DNA of 64,000 nt from an uncultured Flavobacteriaceae bacterium. GTDB taxonomy: Bacteria > Bacteroidota > Bacteroidia > Flavobacteriales > Flavobacteriaceae. The stretch spans positions 49,175 through 113,174 of the forward strand of contig CALLUG010000002.1 of NCBI GenBank assembly GCA_938011315.1. The letters are read 5' to 3'. Below are positions 8,341 through 17,600 of this stretch, piece after piece (position 1 is the stretch's first letter; each line of letters opens with the position of its first letter). The notes below the pieces were generated by a model. The model ran no database searches. It had not been told where the DNA came from and saw only the letters and a program-made list of their open reading frames with translations. The translations under genes were made by a program, and so were the position numbers.

Positions 8341-10827
8341 TCAGTTTTTAAGATCTAAAATTTTATTAATGCGGCTTAGGCAATCTCGATAATGATATTT
8401 AGTAATTGTATCTATAGGACGGTTAAGGGCAGAGAAGATACTCTGTTTCAAGGCGGTTAATTCGCCACGTACCAAAGCGCGTATATCAGACTGAGCGACG
8501 TTAAAAAATTGACTATTAGAGCCTCCTGTAGGCATTTCTTGAGTCATTAAAAACGACATACGCTCTATATAAGCTCGCTGTAAGTTACGACGATAAACAC
8601 TTGTGTTTATAGCACTGTTAAGCTCAATCCAAAGTCCTTTTCTAAGGGATTCTAGCATATCTATAGCGCTGTAATTATTTGGGTCTATGGCTTCATGATC
8701 CATTAACCGCCCTAAACGACTAAAGCTTAGCAGTCCATTTAAGTACCTATTTTGATAGCGGTTTAACCGGTTTATATACCCTGCGTAATCAATATTTAAC
8801 AGCAATTGTTTATCTACTAACCAAGCCGGTGTTGTAAACGCATTGTCATGTAACCATTGTATTGAAGCTTTTTGTAATGCTTTTGGCACTGCTTGATAAG
8901 AAATGCCTCCTTGGCTTGGGGTAATTATATTTTCATAAACGCCTCCTACATTAGTTAATACATGCCCTATATACCTATTCCAACAGGCTAACAATTCGCC
9001 ATAAAGTTCTTCCAAGTCATCATAATTATTAGTAGTATCACTTGTCCATTCTTGTAAGTGCTCTGTGACGTATTTTAGGTTTTTAAGAGCATAATCACCA
9101 GCTTTTATGGCATTATTACCAATATCTTCTGTTTGAGACTTTGGATCAAAACGACTTGCTTGACGGCCATATACATACTTTGGGTTGCCTGCTTTTTCAA
9201 CAATCCAAGCGTTTAATGTTTTTAACTCTTTTTCTGGTGAGTTTGCTCCTTGTATTTTGCGGTATCCCCAGTTAATTGCATAATCGTCATAAGGTCCCAT
9301 TTGGCGTACAAAACGAATATTAGTATCTCCAGGTTGAGCAATATAATTATAACGTGCATAATCCATAATAGTAGTAGCAATACCATTTTGTTGAGTAAAT
9401 GCGCCATTGCGATAATTTTCTACATCATAGGCTTTACTGGCACTCATATTATGTGGCAAGCCTAAAGCATGGCCAACCTCATGAGCAATAACCATTTTCA
9501 TCATCTCTCCAATATCTTCTGCTGGGGTATTTAATGTTCTTGCAGAAGGATTGGCTGCACCAGTTTCTAACAGGTAACGATTCCTGTATGATCGTAAATG
9601 ATTATGATACCAGATAATATCACTTTCTATAATCTCCCCGCTTCTAGGGTCAGAAACACTAGGCCCTATAGCGTTTCTAGTTGTACTTGCTACGTATCGA
9701 ATAACGGAATATCGTATGTCCTCTGGGCTAAAGTCTGGATCTTCTGCCTTAGTAGGTGGATATTTTGCTATAATTGCATTTTTAAATCCAGCAGCTTCAA
9801 ATGGTTTTTGCCATAATTCAACGCCTTCTTTAATATATTTTCTTAAATTCTTGGGTGTTGCAGGATCTAAATAATAAATAATTGGTTTTACAGGTTCTAC
9901 TAATTCTCCTCTAGCATAAGCTTCAGGGTCTTTTGGTTCCATACGCCACCTACGAATGTAGGTTTTAGTATCGGCTTTTAACTCATTACTTCCGTAATCG
10001 ACTTGGTTAAAAGTAAACCACCCTACCCTATCGTCGGCAAAACGCTTTTGCATAGGTGTCTCTGGAAGTAATATCATAGACTGATTCATTTGAATGCTAA
10101 TTGCACCTATACTTCCAAACGATGGTGGTGCAGATGCGGTATAAGTCATATCCTGAATAACCTCTATGTTTTTAGGGAAACTTTTTACTTCATTAATAAA
10201 ACTTCTTGAGGCATCTAAGTTTCTAACTTTATAAGTGCTTCGTAAACGTCCTGGTATGCCACTTATTGCTTTTACATCCGTGTTGTAAAGGTTAGTAACA
10301 TCTACAACAACTGCTGAGGAGTCTTTGCTAATTGTTGCAATATTAAACGCATAAATTGTAGGTTCGTAATTATTTTGTTTCACAGAAATACTAATAGGTA
10401 AATTGTCGTCTGCTACGGCATTATACGATTTTTCTTTAAGCAAAACCTTATCATAAACACGTTCCCAAGCAATAAGTCGTTCGCTGGTTTTTGTTCCTGC
10501 ATTAAAAAAACCTCCACCTAGGTTAGAAGGTAATTTTGCTATACGGCTTACCAGTAACATATCTTTCCCTAAATATTTTATTGGAATTTCATAAAAATAG
10601 CGTTGCCCTATTTTATGCACTGTAAACAATCCATCATCTGAAATAGCATCTTTTGTAATAACACTATCATAGGGCCGTATGTTTCCTTTGTTTTTCGGTT
10701 TAGTGGGTTTTGTAGTTACGATAGTGGTTTTAGCTTGTTTTTTCTTTTTGCGTTTAGACTGTGCTTCAGCTACAATAGGACTAAAACAAAATAAAAATAT
10801 TACAGTAACAAGCAAGGCATTTTTCAT
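8341..10827 (-). CDS. secreted zinc-dependent metalloprotease (DUF5117/DUF4953 type)
   Basis: A large exported zinc protease found widely in Bacteroidetes. The metal site HEVGHALGLPH in VIAHEVGHALGLPHNMSAS is a full HEXXHXXGXXH metzincin motif. After a signal peptide (MKNALLVTVIFLFCFSPIVAEA) come a basic linker (KRKKKKQ), a DUF5118/DUF5117-like N-terminal region and the catalytic and DUF4953-type C-terminal region. The frame is open to an ATG at 10848, which adds MILKRCL before the signal peptide; I prefer the ATG at 10827 because it puts the signal peptide at the N-terminus. The substrate is unknown. The product is probably periplasmic or outer-membrane associated. Confidence 0.9.
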   Translation of the reverse strand: MKNALLVTVIFLFCFSPIVAEAQSKRKKKKQAKTTIVTTKPTKPKNKGNIRPYDSVITKDAISDDGLFTVHKIGQRYFYEIPIKYLGKDMLLVSRIAKLPSNLGGGFFNAGTKTSERLIAWERVYDKVLLKEKSYNAVADDNLPISISVKQNNYEPTIYAFNIATISKDSSAVVVDVTNLYNTDVKAISGIPGRLRSTYKVRNLDASRSFINEVKSFPKNIEVIQDMTYTASAPPSFGSIGAISIQMNQSMILLPETPMQKRFADDRVGWFTFNQVDYGSNELKADTKTYIRRWRMEPKDPEAYARGELVEPVKPIIYYLDPATPKNLRKYIKEGVELWQKPFEAAGFKNAIIAKYPPTKAEDPDFSPEDIRYSVIRYVASTTRNAIGPSVSDPRSGEIIESDIIWYHNHLRSYRNRYLLETGAANPSARTLNTPAEDIGEMMKMVIAHEVGHALGLPHNMSASKAYDVENYRNGAFTQQNGIATTIMDYARYNYIAQPGDTNIRFVRQMGPYDDYAINWGYRKIQGANSPEKELKTLNAWIVEKAGNPKYVYGRQASRFDPKSQTEDIGNNAIKAGDYALKNLKYVTEHLQEWTSDTTNNYDDLEELYGELLACWNRYIGHVLTNVGGVYENIITPSQGGISYQAVPKALQKASIQWLHDNAFTTPAWLVDKQLLLNIDYAGYINRLNRYQNRYLNGLLSFSRLGRLMDHEAIDPNNYSAIDMLESLRKGLWIELNSAINTSVYRRNLQRAYIERMSFLMTQEMPTGGSNSQFFNVAQSDIRALVRGELTALKQSIFSALNRPIDTITKYHYRDCLSRINKILDLKN

Positions 10828-10988
10828 AAGGCATCGTTTTAATATCATACGGTATAAATGTAATTAAAAGCAAATGAATTTCTATCTTATTTTGTAAAAA
10901 TATTAATCAAGTATGTGTTTTAAAAAACACAAGCATAGCTATTTAATATTAGTTCATCTGTATTACTTTTGTACTTTAATTTAAAACC

Positions 10989-11273
10989 ATGATTTCATTA
11001 TTTAAAATCTTTAAAATTGTCGCTTTTTTAGAAGGTTTATCCTATATTTTATTACTTGGCATTGCAACACCGGTTAAGTATCTCTTAAACGACCCATCGT
11101 ATGTAAAATTATTAGGGATGCCGCATGGGTTATTATTTGTAAGTTACATTGTTTTAGCATTTTTACTCAAACCAAGACAACAATGGTCTTTTAAAGTTTT
11201 TGTAATTATTGTTATTGCTTCTGTTATTCCTTTTGGTACATTTTATATTGATAGGAGGTACTTAAAATATTAA
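10989..11273 (+). CDS. DUF3817 family membrane protein
   Basis: A 94-residue protein with three predicted membrane helices, matching DUF3817 (KIVAFLEGLSYILLLGIATPVKY at the N-terminus and the MPHGLLFVSYI segment in the middle). The family is small and lacks a defined function. It ends 3 bp before the mechanosensitive channel gene on the same strand, so the two are almost surely co-transcribed. Confidence 0.85.
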   Translation: MISLFKIFKIVAFLEGLSYILLLGIATPVKYLLNDPSYVKLLGMPHGLLFVSYIVLAFLLKPRQQWSFKVFVIIVIASVIPFGTFYIDRRYLKY

Positions 11274-11276
11274 ACT

Positions 11277-12527
11277 ATGGATAGATTAAGCCATTTAGTT
11301 TACGATTATTTAGTTGCACATAATGTGACGCATAGTATTGCAATATACCTCAATTTAATTGCATTAATTATTGTGGTAAGTATTGTTGTTTTTTGTATCG
11401 ATTATGTGATAAGAAAACTATTACTCACAACATTTACGAAGTTTGCAAAACGCTCAAAATCTAAATTTGATGACATTTTAATTGCAAATAAGGTGTCTAG
11501 AAATATTGCACATATCATTCCTTTATATCTTAGCATAAAAGCTCTACCATACGTTCTAACCGATTTTCATAATACTATTGAAATTTTTATTGCCAAAAGT
11601 TTACAAGTTATCGGCGTCATATTGGTGTTGTGGGTGGTAAGAAGTGTTCTTAATGCACTGAAAGATTTTTTTAAAACACTTCCTAGATTTAAAGATAAGC
11701 CTATAGATAGTTACATACAGGTCTTTATGATTTTTGCTTGGATTGTTGGATTTATATTTACAATAGTTGTTGTAAACAATGTAGAGTGGAAAGTGTTTTT
11801 TGCTACTATTGGTGGGGCTACTGCCATTATTATTTTAATTTTCAGAGATACTATATTGGGTTTTGTGGCTAGCATACAGGTATCTATTAACGATATGGTA
11901 CGCATTGGCGATTGGATAACCATGGAAAAATATGGTGCTGATGGCGACGTTACTGAAATTAATTTATCGACTGTTAAGGTTCAAAACTTTGACAAAACCA
12001 TCACAACAATTCCAACATATGCTTTAATTTCTGATTCGTTTAGAAACTGGAGAGGTATGGTAAACTCCAACGGTAGAAGAATTAAAAGAGCGTTGCACAT
12101 AAAGTTAGAAAGCATAAAATATCTTACTAAAGATGATTTAAGTAACCTAAAAGATATCGAAATTATCTCTAATTATCTAAGCCAACGAGAAACCGATATT
12201 AATAACTATAATACCGCAAATAATATTAATAAAAAAGTTTTGCTTAACGGACGAAACCTAACTAATATTGGTGTTTTTAGAAAGTATATTGAAACCTACT
12301 TAAAATCGCATTCTGCTATTAATAAAGAAATGATGATTATGGCGCGACAGTTAGCTCCAACTACCCAAGGTGTTCCTTTAGAAATATATGCCTTTAGTAA
12401 AGACAAGCGCTGGGAAAATTATGAATATATAATGTCCGATATTTTTGATCACTTAATTTCTGCTGTACCATATTTTAATTTAGAATTGTTTGAGCAACCT
12501 AATAGTAGTAGCTTTTTGAGCACATAA
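11277..12527 (+). CDS. mechanosensitive ion channel family protein (MscS-like)
   Basis: A 416-residue MscS-superfamily channel. Several N-terminal helices (about residues 20-190) are followed by the pore-lining helix and conserved beta domain in TIGGATAIIILIFRDTILGFVASIQV, then GDWITMEKYGADGDVTEINLSTVKVQNFD and PTYALISDSFRNW. The C-terminal cytoplasmic domain is longer than in MscS, as in YbdG-like members. The likely role is pressure relief on osmotic downshift, by family. It is coupled to the DUF3817 gene 3 bp upstream. Confidence 0.9.
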   Translation: MDRLSHLVYDYLVAHNVTHSIAIYLNLIALIIVVSIVVFCIDYVIRKLLLTTFTKFAKRSKSKFDDILIANKVSRNIAHIIPLYLSIKALPYVLTDFHNTIEIFIAKSLQVIGVILVLWVVRSVLNALKDFFKTLPRFKDKPIDSYIQVFMIFAWIVGFIFTIVVVNNVEWKVFFATIGGATAIIILIFRDTILGFVASIQVSINDMVRIGDWITMEKYGADGDVTEINLSTVKVQNFDKTITTIPTYALISDSFRNWRGMVNSNGRRIKRALHIKLESIKYLTKDDLSNLKDIEIISNYLSQRETDINNYNTANNINKKVLLNGRNLTNIGVFRKYIETYLKSHSAINKEMMIMARQLAPTTQGVPLEIYAFSKDKRWENYEYIMSDIFDHLISAVPYFNLELFEQPNSSSFLST

Positions 12528-12720
12528 CAAATTTTGTTTATAAACACCTAATTAGAGAAGTAAATATAATAACGACTTTACCGCCTTATTGTTTACTAAA
12601 ATGTGTGCTTTTATTCATACCTTAATCCTCAATTAACCTAGGATATAAGTAGCCTGAATTATCTAAAAAATTTCCTTTTTTTAAGTTATTACACTGAACA
12701 GAAATAGCCTTAAATAAAAA

Positions 12721-12746
12721 AAATCCATAAGTGTTTTTATGGATTT
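12721..12746 (-). terminator. intrinsic terminator downstream of tRNA-Pro
   Basis: A perfect 10-bp stem AAATCCATAA/TTATGGATTT with a 6-nt loop and A/T runs on both sides. It lies just 3' of the tRNA on the minus strand, but the symmetrical runs could also stop plus-strand transcription from the channel gene. Confidence 0.75.
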
Positions 12747-12758
12747 TTTTATTTAAAG

Positions 12759-12833
12759 TCGGGGTGGCAGGATTCGAACCTGCGGCCTCCACGTCCCAAA
12801 CGTGGCGCGATAACCGGGCTACGCTACACCCCG
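12759..12833 (-). tRNA. tRNA-Pro (anticodon TGG)
   Basis: On the minus strand the acceptor stem CGGGGTG pairs with CACCCCG, with A as discriminator base. The anticodon stem CCACG/CGTGG encloses the loop TTTGGGA, giving anticodon TGG (reads CCA and, by wobble, other Pro codons). The T-arm GGTTCGAATCC is intact. The CCA end is not encoded. A TATATTTG -7 box lies 30 bp upstream and a hairpin terminator lies just downstream, so this is a single-gene transcription unit. Confidence 0.97.
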
Positions 12834-12863
12834 AATTAAATTTTGAAATTTAAATTAGGACTG

Positions 12864-12871
12864 CAAATATA
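12864..12871 (-). promoter_or_regulatory. -7 box of tRNA-Pro promoter
   Basis: TATATTTG on the minus strand is an exact TAnnTTTG match 30 bp upstream of the tRNA. No clear TTG lies at the ideal -33 distance. Confidence 0.45.
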
Positions 12872-12977
12872 CTCTTATTTTACAATAAAAAAATGAAACT
12901 TATTAAAAGTTTTGTTTGCTATTACAAATCAACAATTTAAGGCTTAATCTGCTGTGCATTTACGCTAAGTTAATTTT

Positions 12978-13082
12978 ATACCAATTTGTTATTTAAAAAT
13001 GAACTATAAATAATTTGGAATATAGTGTATTTAGACGCAATAGAAACGAATGATGTAGCTTGTTTTGAGTCATAATTGGTAT
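12978..13082. repeat. MITE-like element with 9-bp terminal inverted repeats
   Basis: A 105-bp non-coding segment starting ATACCAATT and ending AATTGGTAT, perfect 9-bp inverted ends, flanked on both sides by TTAATT-like sequence. Its right half (read on the minus strand) matches the copy at 8195-8265 by eye over about 65 bp. It contains no ORF of note. The size, inverted ends and second divergent copy fit a MITE or REP-type mobile remnant. Confidence 0.6.
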
Positions 13083-13160
13083 TAATTCTATTTTATACAT
13101 TTTTTGTAGATTTTGAAATCTATATGAGCATAACACCACATACATAAAGCTCTAATCATT

Positions 13161-13168
13161 TATCTTTG
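13161..13168 (+). promoter_or_regulatory. -7 box upstream of gpmI
   Basis: TATCTTTG exactly fits TAnnTTTG and lies 23 bp before the gpmI start, implying a short leader. A small palindrome, TAGATTT-TG-AAATCTA (13107-13122), lies about 40 bp further upstream and could be an operator, but this is speculative. Confidence 0.45.
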
Positions 13169-13191
13169 TAGCTTAGTAATTAGTTATCGTA

Positions 13192-14709
13192 ATGAACAAA
13201 AATGTAATTTTAATGATTCTTGATGGCTGGGGAACCTCATCAAACCCTAAAGTTTCTGCAATTGATAAGGCAAATACTCCTTTTATAGACTCGCTTTATA
13301 AAACATATCCAAATGCAAGTTTACGAACAGACGGATTACATGTAGGTTTACCAGAAGGACAAATGGGCAATAGCGAAGTAGGGCACTTAAACTTAGGTGC
13401 TGGGCGTATTGTATATCAAGATTTAACAAAGATTAACCTCGCTGTTAAGCATAAAACACTTCAAAACCAATCGGTACTAAAACAAGCATTAACAGAAGCA
13501 AAAGCAAGGAATAGAAATGTACATTTTTTAGGCTTAGTAAGTGATGGCGGTGTGCATTCGCACATTAATCATCTTTACGAATTACTCAATATTACAACAC
13601 TTTATGATTTAGACCATGTATTTGTTCATGCATTTACAGATGGTCGTGATGTCGATCCAAAATCTGGACATCATTTTATTTCCAATTTAGAAAACCATAT
13701 CAAAAACACTAGAGTAAAATTAGCTAGTATTACAGGCAGATACTATGCTATGGATAGAGATAACAGATGGGAACGTATTAAATTAGCCTACGATGCCCTA
13801 GTGAATGGCATTGGAGAGAAATCAAAAAACGCAGTACAATCTGTTAAAAACAACTATAATAACGGAATTACAGACGAGTTTATAAAGCCCATTATTATGC
13901 TTGATGATAACAACAAACCAATAACTACAATTAGGGAAGACGACCTTGTTATCTTTTTTAATTTCAGGACAGACCGAGGTCGAGAGTTAACTCAGGCACT
14001 TTCTCAAAAAGATTTTCATGACTATAAAATGCAAAAATTAAACTTGCATTATATTACAATGACTAACTATGACGACACGTTTATAAATGTAACACCAATA
14101 TTTAACAAAGATAACCTAACACATACATTGGGAGAAGTGTTAGAGCAGCACCATAAAACACAAATACGCATTGCTGAAACCGAAAAGTATCCTCACGTTA
14201 CCTTTTTCTTTTCAGGGGGGCGAGAAACTCCTTTTAATGGTGAAAAACGTATTTTAAAAAACTCTCCTAAAGTGGCTACCTACGATTTAAAACCAGAAAT
14301 GAGCGCCTACGATTTAACTGAAGCACTCATTCCAGAACTACAAAATACAACAACCAATTTTGTGTGTCTTAATTTTGCTAATGGCGATATGGTTGGACAT
14401 ACAGGAGTTATGAATGCTGCCATTAAAGCCTGTGAAGCAGTGGATGAATGTGTAAAAAGAATAATAACAACAGCATTGCAAAATAATTATACGACACTCT
14501 TAATTGCAGATCATGGTAATTGCGAGATTATGGTTAACCCAGACGGCAGTCCTAACACGGCACACACAACCAATCCTGTGCCCATAGTGTTAGTTGACAA
14601 AGAATTAAAATCAATAAAACAAGGGATTTTAGGCGATGTTGCACCTACAATCCTCAAGCTTATGGGCATTCCAAAACCCATAGAAATGAGTCAAAAATCA
14701 CTTATCTAG
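13192..14709 (+). CDS. gpmI: 2,3-bisphosphoglycerate-independent phosphoglycerate mutase
   Basis: A 505-residue cofactor-independent phosphoglycerate mutase interconverting 3- and 2-phosphoglycerate in glycolysis and gluconeogenesis. It is a manganese-dependent alkaline-phosphatase-superfamily enzyme. The N-terminal metal site MILDGWG and phosphoserine segment GQMGNSEVGHLNLGAGRIVYQD are intact, as are the transferase-domain stretches SDGGVHSH and HAFTDGRDVDP, and the C-terminal metal ligands NFANGDMVGHTG and IADHGNCE. Length is as expected. It appears monocistronic, with its own -7 box. Confidence 0.97.
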   Translation: MNKNVILMILDGWGTSSNPKVSAIDKANTPFIDSLYKTYPNASLRTDGLHVGLPEGQMGNSEVGHLNLGAGRIVYQDLTKINLAVKHKTLQNQSVLKQALTEAKARNRNVHFLGLVSDGGVHSHINHLYELLNITTLYDLDHVFVHAFTDGRDVDPKSGHHFISNLENHIKNTRVKLASITGRYYAMDRDNRWERIKLAYDALVNGIGEKSKNAVQSVKNNYNNGITDEFIKPIIMLDDNNKPITTIREDDLVIFFNFRTDRGRELTQALSQKDFHDYKMQKLNLHYITMTNYDDTFINVTPIFNKDNLTHTLGEVLEQHHKTQIRIAETEKYPHVTFFFSGGRETPFNGEKRILKNSPKVATYDLKPEMSAYDLTEALIPELQNTTTNFVCLNFANGDMVGHTGVMNAAIKACEAVDECVKRIITTALQNNYTTLLIADHGNCEIMVNPDGSPNTAHTTNPVPIVLVDKELKSIKQGILGDVAPTILKLMGIPKPIEMSQKSLI

Positions 14710-14915
14710 TGAATTTCAACAAACAAATTAAACTAAATAATTATCGTATTTTTGTATTCATTTTCACTAAAATCACAGTAAAGTCTATTCAGAAGTTAAT
14801 ACTTACAAACAAAAGAATAAGTAAAATTAAACACTAATAGGAATGTATTACAGATTATTAATTTTAGTAAAAAATTAAAGATTAAAACAACACTTTTTCT
14901 TTTTTAAACAACACA

Positions 14916-15734
14916 ATGATTATAGCAAAAACCAAAGAACAAATTGAACTAATACGAGAAAGTGCATTAATTGTGTCTCAAACCTTGGGGCTTATTGCTA
15001 AAGAAATAAAACCAGGCGTCAGTACACTGCAACTAGATAAAATAGCTGAAGAATTTATTAGAGACCAAGGTGCCATCCCTGGGTTTTTAGGGTTATACGA
15101 TTTTCCCAATACGCTATGCATGAGTCCAAACTCGCAAGTAGTACATGGCATCCCAAATAATACACCATTAGTTGATGGCGATATTATTTCTGTAGATTGC
15201 GGTGTACTTAAAAATAACTTTTACGGTGACCATGCTTACACATTTGCCGTTGGAGAAATTGCAGAAGACACCAAAAAATTGCTCGAAGTCACCAAAGAGT
15301 CACTCTACCAAGGAATAGATGCTCTAAAAACAGGAAACCGTGTTGGCGATGTAGGTTTTGCCATACAACAATATACAGAAGCTTATGGGTATGGTGTGGT
15401 TAGAGAACTTGTAGGACATGGTTTAGGAAAAAAAATGCACGAAGATCCAGAAATGCCTAATTATGGGCGGCGAGGACGTGGTAAAAAATTTATAGAAGGC
15501 ATGGTTGTTGCCATAGAACCGATGATTAATCTAGGAACACAGCGCATAAAACAGCATCGCGATGGTTGGACAATTACAACACTAGACAATAAACCTAGTG
15601 CACATTTTGAACATAATATTGCTATCGTAGAAGGCAAACCCGAAATTTTATCTAGTTTCAAATATATTCACGAAGCTTTAGGCATTAATGATCATCGAGA
15701 AGACGATTTCAGAAAATCACCCTTAGTTATTTAA
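14916..15734 (+). CDS. map: type I methionine aminopeptidase
   Basis: A 272-residue methionine aminopeptidase, which removes the initiator methionine from nascent proteins with two metal ions. Metal ligands sit in DGDIISVDCGV and FYGDHAYTF (two aspartates), GHGLGKKMHEDP (histidine), VAIEPMI (glutamate) and FEHNIAIVEGKPEIL (glutamate). There is no N-terminal zinc-finger extension. A longer-than-usual C-terminal tail follows the last ligand. The downstream methyltransferase gene starts 13 bp later, so co-transcription is likely. Confidence 0.95.
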   Translation: MIIAKTKEQIELIRESALIVSQTLGLIAKEIKPGVSTLQLDKIAEEFIRDQGAIPGFLGLYDFPNTLCMSPNSQVVHGIPNNTPLVDGDIISVDCGVLKNNFYGDHAYTFAVGEIAEDTKKLLEVTKESLYQGIDALKTGNRVGDVGFAIQQYTEAYGYGVVRELVGHGLGKKMHEDPEMPNYGRRGRGKKFIEGMVVAIEPMINLGTQRIKQHRDGWTITTLDNKPSAHFEHNIAIVEGKPEILSSFKYIHEALGINDHREDDFRKSPLVI

Positions 15735-15747
15735 CATTGTTTGCCAA

Positions 15748-16524
15748 ATGATAAAACTTGTATTAAAATACATTCCTAGACCTATTTTAATAAGACTAAG
15801 CTACTATTTAAGACCTATCGTTGTTTTTCTTTTAAAAGGAAACACCTATACCGACCCCATAGATGGCAAACGTTTTTCTGCCTTTTTACCATACGGTTAT
15901 AACAAAAAACGTCCCAACGCCTTGTCGCCATCCACATTATCGTTAGAACGCCACCGGCTGCTATGGCTATACCTAAAACATGAAACCAGTTTTTTTAAGC
16001 CAAAAGCAGAAAAAATTAAAGTGTTACACTTTGCCCCAGAACAATGCTTTTTAAACCGTTTTAAAAATTTAAATCATATAAACTATACAACCACCGATTT
16101 GAACTCCCCCATTGCAGATGTTAAAGCCGATATATGCAACCTTCCATTTAAGGATAACACTTACGACGTTATATTTTGTAACCACGTTTTGGAACACATT
16201 ACAAATGATGAAAAAGCCATGCAGGAGCTATACCGTGTTATGAAACCAAAGGGATGGGGAGTCTTTCAAGTTCCTATAGATAATCATAGAGCTATAACTT
16301 TTGAAGACGATACAATAACAGACAAGGCCGAACGCACAAAACTATTTGGACAATATGACCACGTTAGAGTATATGGAAACGATTATTATACTAAACTAAG
16401 TAAAATTGGCTTTAAAGTTGAAAAAAAAGATTATACGGCGCAGCTAGATGAAAATAGCATAAAAACATATTGCCTAGCAAAAGGAGAAATCATTCCGCTA
16501 GTCTATAAAGAACTAAACGATTAA
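15748..16524 (+). CDS. class I SAM-dependent methyltransferase
   Basis: A 258-residue methyltransferase of the Methyltransf_11 type. The central region has YTTTDLNSPIADVKADICNLPFKDNTYDVIFCNHVLEHI, in which the acidic SAM-contact residues and the DVIFCNHVLEH motif are typical; RVMKPKGWGVFQVP follows. The N-terminus (about 1-80) is basic with a short hydrophobic segment and matches nothing I recognise. The substrate is unknown. It lies 13 bp after map, and this pairing may simply reflect operon sharing. Confidence 0.85.
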   Translation: MIKLVLKYIPRPILIRLSYYLRPIVVFLLKGNTYTDPIDGKRFSAFLPYGYNKKRPNALSPSTLSLERHRLLWLYLKHETSFFKPKAEKIKVLHFAPEQCFLNRFKNLNHINYTTTDLNSPIADVKADICNLPFKDNTYDVIFCNHVLEHITNDEKAMQELYRVMKPKGWGVFQVPIDNHRAITFEDDTITDKAERTKLFGQYDHVRVYGNDYYTKLSKIGFKVEKKDYTAQLDENSIKTYCLAKGEIIPLVYKELND

Positions 16525-16730
16525 TATAAATTACTTCTAGAGGTAACTATTAAAAAGAATAGCCAATCTTAATTTTAAACAAAACTATGAGCTTTGAGCT
16601 GCAATTGAAATCATATTAAGTGTTATGTATGTAGCTTAAATTTGTTCTACTAATTTTAAAATGTTAAAAAAACATAAAATACAAAATTTAATAGTACCTT
16701 TACAAAATTAAACTAATTTAAATTAAAATA

Positions 16731-16922
16731 ATGAGTAAAGGTATCGTAAAATTCTACAACGATTCAAAAGGATTTGGATTTATTACAGAAGATGACACAA
16801 ACAAAGAACATTTCGTACACGTTTCTGGGCTAGTCGATGAAATTCGTGAAGGTGATGCAGTTGAATTTGACTTAACAGAAGGAAGAAAAGGATTAAACGC
16901 AGTAAACGTAAAAGTTATTTAA
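16731..16922 (+). CDS. cold-shock domain protein (CspA family)
   Basis: A 63-residue single cold-shock-domain nucleic-acid-binding protein. RNP1 is KGFGFITEDD and RNP2 is HFVHVSGL, both intact. Proteins of this family bind single-stranded RNA and DNA and act as RNA chaperones. The start MSKGIVKFYNDSKGFGFI is standard. It has a 206-bp upstream region, consistent with a leader, and an intrinsic terminator just downstream, so it is monocistronic. Cold induction cannot be judged from sequence. Confidence 0.95.
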   Translation: MSKGIVKFYNDSKGFGFITEDDTNKEHFVHVSGLVDEIREGDAVEFDLTEGRKGLNAVNVKVI

Positions 16923-16950
16923 TATATATACTTTAAACATTACAAAAAAA

Positions 16951-16981
16951 ACCGATTATTTTAAAAATAATCGGTTTTTTT
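16951..16981 (+). terminator. intrinsic terminator after the cold-shock gene
   Basis: ACCGATTATT pairs with AATAATCGGT (10 bp) around a short TTTAA-like loop, followed by a run of T residues on the plus strand. The preceding A-run means it may also terminate the convergent ndk transcript. Confidence 0.85.
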
Positions 16982-17006
16982 ATGTTTTTTAATTTAAAAA
17001 AAGAGC

Positions 17007-17426
17007 CTAAAACATCTCTCTATTTGAAAAATGAAAAGCACTCTCTATAGCTGCATTTTCATCACTATCACTACCATGTACTGCGTTTTCTCCAACGGAT
17101 GCGGCATACAATTTACGAATTGTCCCTTCCGCTGCTTCAGCAGGATTTGTTGCGCCAATTAATGTTCTAAAATCTTCAACAGCATTATCCTTTTCAAGAA
17201 TAGCAGCAACCACAGGCCCCCTAGTCATGTACTCAACTAATTCGCCATAAAAAGGACGTTCTTTATGCACTTCATAAAATGCCTTTGCATCCGTTGTAGT
17301 CATTTGCGTTAATTTTAATGCTACAATTCTAAACCCTGAAGCATTAATTTTTTCTAGTATTGCACCGATATTTCCTTTTTCTACAGAATCCGGCTTAAGC
17401 ATTGTAAATGTTCTATTTGTTGCCAT
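17007..17426 (-). CDS. ndk: nucleoside diphosphate kinase
   Basis: A 139-residue NDK that transfers the gamma-phosphate between nucleoside di- and triphosphates. It has the N-terminal [20 protein letters not shown], the [13 protein letters not shown] segment, [18 protein letters not shown] and the active-site histidine in [12 protein letters not shown]. Length is normal. It is divergent from nrnA and has a good two-box promoter directly upstream with a leader of only a few bases. Confidence 0.97.
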   Translation of the reverse strand: MATNRTFTMLKPDSVEKGNIGAILEKINASGFRIVALKLTQMTTTDAKAFYEVHKERPFYGELVEYMTRGPVVAAILEKDNAVEDFRTLIGATNPAEAAEGTIRKLYAASVGENAVHGSDSDENAAIESAFHFSNREMF

Positions 17427-17443
17427 TTATTATTAATTTTGGA

Positions 17444-17473
17444 CAAAAGTAAGATTTTTATATAAAATCACAA
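17444..17473 (-). promoter_or_regulatory. ndk promoter (TTG-N19-TACTTTTG)
   Basis: On the minus strand TTG (17473-17471) is followed after 19 bp by TACTTTTG (17451-17444). Both boxes and the spacing match the Bacteroidetes housekeeping promoter. The -7 box ends 17 bp before the ndk ATG. Confidence 0.65.
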
Positions 17474-17600
17474 CTCGCTATCGTTGTATTAATTGCAAAA
17501 AAATACTAAGTTAGTACACAACAAGCTCTTATATGAGCACGCCCTAAAAGTCTAATTGTACATAACCTAAATATGCTATTAAAATTGTATATTCGTCCCT

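Noticed and set aside
12161..12300. Asn/Ile-rich stretch in the MscS-like gene considered as low-complexity insertion
   Set aside because: Composition fits the AT-rich codon use of the genome, and the cytoplasmic domain of long MscS proteins varies here.
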